Source of the DNA: Diphasiastrum complanatum
Taxonomy: Eukaryota > Streptophyta > Lycopodiopsida > Lycopodiales > Lycopodiaceae
Reading direction: 5' to 3'
Length of the DNA: 64,000 nt
NCBI GenBank assembly: GCA_029204225.1
Contig: CM055108.1
Span: 4,059,547-4,123,546, forward strand
The translations under genes and the position numbers were made by a program. Each line of letters starts with the position of its first letter. Within the stretch, counting starts at the first letter, position 1. Below are positions 61,427 to 64,000 of this stretch, piece by piece. The notes under the pieces are model-generated. The model was not told the origin of the DNA, did not search any database, and saw only the letters and a list, made by a program, of their open reading frames with translations.

Positions 61427-62650
61427 CTAGGCTCTCTGGTTCTTCGGATGAAGTCCAAAATGATTGAGGTGCATACCTCTCAGGAACTGTTTGAGTCCGT
61501 GAGGATCTGTGAACCTTTGGTTGACCAGAATGCGATGATGCTTCTTTTTCAATTTCTCCAGATTTGTTCGAGCTAGCTTGGTCTGGTCTGATGACAGGTT
61601 TGTCAGCTGTTCGGCTTCTGTAGCTGTAGCTACAGGTTTTGCAGAAGGAACATCAACGTTGGAAGAATCCATGCTACGTAAAATAGAATGAAATGACATA
61701 ACATCATTTATTGATGACTGTTTTAAATCATAGTATGTATGTTCTTGAGATATTACATCCCTAGAGACAAATACTACATTGGTGGATGGATCATAAACTT
61801 TATAAGCTTTATGTTGATCAAGATAGCCAATGAAAATACATTTATTTGTCCTATGATTCAGCTTCTTCCTAAGCTGTTTAGGAATGTGAACAAAACATAT
61901 ACAACCAAAGATTTTTAAATGGCTGAGACTAGGCTTGTGCCCATGCCAAACTTCATGAGGAGTTTTGTTGTTGACAACTTTGGTGCTGGATCTGTTATGC
62001 ACGTAACAGGCTGTGGTAGTAGCTTCTATCCAGAACTTTGCAGATAGGTGTGCTTGATGTAGCATGGATCTGGCTGAGTTGAGAAGAGTTTGATTCTTCC
62101 TTTCTGCAATCCCGTTATGTTGAGGTGAATAGGAAGTGGTGAACTGTCTTCTAATACCATGTTCAGCCATATAGTTGGACATCTCGTTAGCGATGTATTC
62201 GCCGTCACCATCAGTTTAGAGTGCCTTCACTTTTGTAGACGTTTGTGTCTCAGGGCCTTGTATCTCTTGAAGCATTCAAAGGCTTTAGATTTGTGCTTAA
62301 TGAAAATGACGGTAGACTATCTAGAATAATCATTTATGAAAGTGATAAAATAGATTGCATCTCCTAATGACAGAGTTGGCATTGGACCATAGAGATCGCT
62401 ATGTACAAGATCCAATACATGCTTTGTTTTGATGGAACGTGATTTTGAAAACTTGCTTTTAGAGTGCTTCCCATAGATGCATGATTCACAAAAGACAGAT
62501 TTTCTATCTAATGAAGAAGGAAAATTCAGTCCATCAGCTAAATTATTACAATGCATATAAGAAAGTGAGCTTGTATTCACGTGTCCAAATCGACTATGCC
62601 ACAAAACAACGCTGTCATTTACATTTTCACTAGAGATACTAGCTAATGCG
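61427..62650 (-). pseudogene. copia-3 GAG-pre-integrase and integrase
   Basis: Starts WHSRFGHVNTSSLSYMHC with the zinc finger partner CESCIYGKHSKSKF, then HSDLYGPMPT and FINDYSR, where TAG interrupts (62319-62317). The core resumes as IRRQFTTSYSPQHNGIAERK with the catalytic region, WHGHKPSLSHLKIFGCICFV and FIGYLDQHKAYKVYDPSTN. The linker to RT is frameshifted. Confidence 0.9.
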
Positions 62651-63030
62651 AATTAGAGAGTACGTAAAGATTTTTGACTCTAGTGCATGTAGTCAGAGTA
62701 GTATCTTCCTCGAGCATTGTACACTGCTCAGATGAGAAAGTAACAATGTAGGCCTCATCAGTTATCTTAGATACTAATAACAGGTTCTTTGATAATTGAA
62801 AAACATGACGGATGTTAGGAACACAAATAGATAGATCGTTGTTGAAGGTGATCTTCACTATTCCTTTGTCTTCCACGCGTATGGTGCTTGAATCTCCGAG
62901 GTAGATGAATTGATCTCTGCTGTAAGCTGCATACTCGGTAAACCATTCTTTGCGAGAGGTCATGTGTTGGGTAGTGCCGCTGTCCAGGTACCAGCTATCG
63001 CAGTCTTCGTTGCTGCTGCTGTAATCCATT
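62643..63030 (-). pseudogene. copia-3 protease
   Basis: Active site SWYLDSGTTQHMTSRKEWF, then the block QFIYLGDSSTIRVEDKGIVK and CVPNIRHVFQLSKNLLLVSK. The frame differs from gag by one base; the shift falls in a CAA/GCA-rich stretch near 63080-63100. It ends in a stop just before the GAG-pre-integrase finger. Confidence 0.88.
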
Positions 63031-63921
63031 AACAAGTGTGTGTCTTGCTCCTTGAATTCCGCCATGTTGGAGGAGTTTGGCTGTTTGTTGTTGCTTCTTT
63101 GCCTCGTTGTAGATCCAGATACGACACTCCTTGATGTCATGATTGGCTCTCTCGCAATATCTACAAAAAAGCTTCTTGGGTGATCCACCATGCTCACCTT
63201 GAGTGTGAGGCTTCTGCTGTTGTTGCTGCACTTGATTCTTGCCCTTGGAAGAGTCTTTCTTCTTGGTGTATAGAGCCATGGATTTGTCTTTGATGGATAG
63301 GCTGCTACTCTTTCTCTACATTTCTTCTTGAAGAAAATGACCAATCACCTTTTGAAGGGTGAGGTCCGGTTGTGTGGAGATCATAACCACAAAGTGCTCA
63401 TAATACTTTGGAAGAGAAGAAAGTAAGGTCATGACAATATCATCATCTTGAATATAATATCCTACACTTGATAATTGATCTAACAGGGACTTGAAGCTGT
63501 TGATGTGAGAAGTGATGGCAGTAGAATTAGACATGCTAAGAGTAAAGAACTTCCTTCTAAGATGTAATCTCGTGGTTACATCTTGAGTCTTATATAGACT
63601 TGATAGCAAGTCCAGTGCTTCCTTAGAGGTTTTGCACGTGGTAAGGTGAGATATTTGGGAGTCGGCCAGATTGAGTGTGATACATGCTAAGGCCTTCTGA
63701 TCTTTGATCTTCCAGGCCTTTGCTTGATCACCATCTTCTGGTTTTAGGCCTGCACCTTCTACTATATCCCAAAGATCTCTATCTATCAACATCATTCTAA
63801 GCTTCAACTTCCAAATGTAGAAGTTAGAAACATTGAACTTGTCAATGACTCTAGCTTCACTGAGTGATGAAGATGAAGAGCTACCTATATGAGACATAAT
63901 AACAATATACAAATAGGACAA
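62995..63921 (-). pseudogene. copia-3 gag
   Basis: ATG at 63921 (another at 63897). The UBN2-type gag core shows FNVSNFYIWKLKLRMMLIDR, DLWDIVEGAG, CITLNLADSQISHLTTCKTS and LLSSLPKYYEHFVVMIST. TAG at about 63318-63316 interrupts it, and the same frame continues to the CCHC knuckle CRYCERANHDIKEC (about 63150). In the family gag forms the particle and binds the RNA. Confidence 0.9.
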
Positions 63922-63945
63922 ACTTAATCTCTCAGTTTATTTGGA

Positions 63946-63958
63946 CCAAGTTCTAATA
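63946..63958 (-). other. copia-3 primer binding site (variant)
   Basis: The minus strand reads TTGGTATTAGAAC, a two-base variant of the iMet primer site, between the LTR end and gag. Confidence 0.75.
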
Positions 63959-64000
63959 CCAATCTGATGGGGAAATGAAGTGCAAAGAACATGAATGGAG

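Larger units (their letters stand above)
58483..64000 (-). mobile_element. Ty1/copia element (copia-3), 5' LTR off right edge
   Basis: The minus strand carries, in order, the end of the 5' LTR (64000-63958), a primer site, gag, protease, GAG-pre-integrase, integrase, RT, RNase H, a purine tract and a 3' LTR (59868-58483). LTR ends match between 58483-58525 and 63958-64000 (TGATGGGG and GTGCAAAGAAC). It is the least damaged element in the window, but it has nonsense codons and frameshifts. Confidence 0.92.

Overview
The window is plant nuclear DNA. The evidence is GT-AG introns with plant-type spacing, tRNA-iMet primer sites, a chromodomain Ty3/gypsy family, Ty1/copia, L1-like LINEs, hAT-like non-autonomous elements and long dinucleotide microsatellites. 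The species cannot be named from the sequence. The very long, transposon-filled introns suggest a medium-to-large seed-plant genome.

The one host gene recognised is on the + strand. It is PRIM2, the large regulatory subunit of DNA primase (DNA polymerase alpha-primase complex). I resolved 18 exons from 7099 to 45132, about 1.23 kb of coding sequence spread over 38 kb. Reading phase closes across every junction. All four cysteines expected to bind the C-terminal 4Fe-4S cluster are present. The N-terminal exon(s), about 45 codons by comparison with the family, were not found and probably lie left of the window, so the retrotransposon at 1-5439 may also be intronic.

Layout. 1-5439: minus-strand gypsy element entering from the left, with part of its reverse transcriptase (RT) inverted. 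7099-9801: PRIM2 exons 1-5. 10655-14735: minus-strand LINE whose coding blocks are in swapped order, inside intron 5. 16668-17860: exons 6-11. 21052-24627: three hAT-like elements in intron 11. 25098-27348: exons 12-16. 27349-44862: a 17.5-kb intron 16 holding several LINE fragments, a complete but internally deleted gypsy element (29102-33640) nested in one of them, TC/GA microsatellites, a nearly complete LINE (36476-40386) carrying an LTR-plus-primer-site fragment, and another hAT-like element. 44863-45132: exons 17-18 and the stop codon.

45133-64000 holds no recognisable host gene. It contains copia-1 (46627-50597), copia-2 (50598-52935), a gypsy integrase remnant, ACTCGC-type repeat arrays next to a truncated gag, a second copy of the copia-1 LTR, and copia-3, a nearly complete copia element whose 5' LTR runs off the right edge.

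The strongest unusual observations are: a LINE group flanked by (CT)n tracts with a covarying 14-nt hairpin near its 3' end; a LINE with block order ORF1N-RT-ORF1C-EN-Cterm; a 183-bp inversion inside a gypsy RT; gypsy LTRs ending AGTTA...TAACT with a clean 5-bp target duplication; and PRIM2 splicing across 17.5 kb with two GC-AG introns and a 20-nt microexon.
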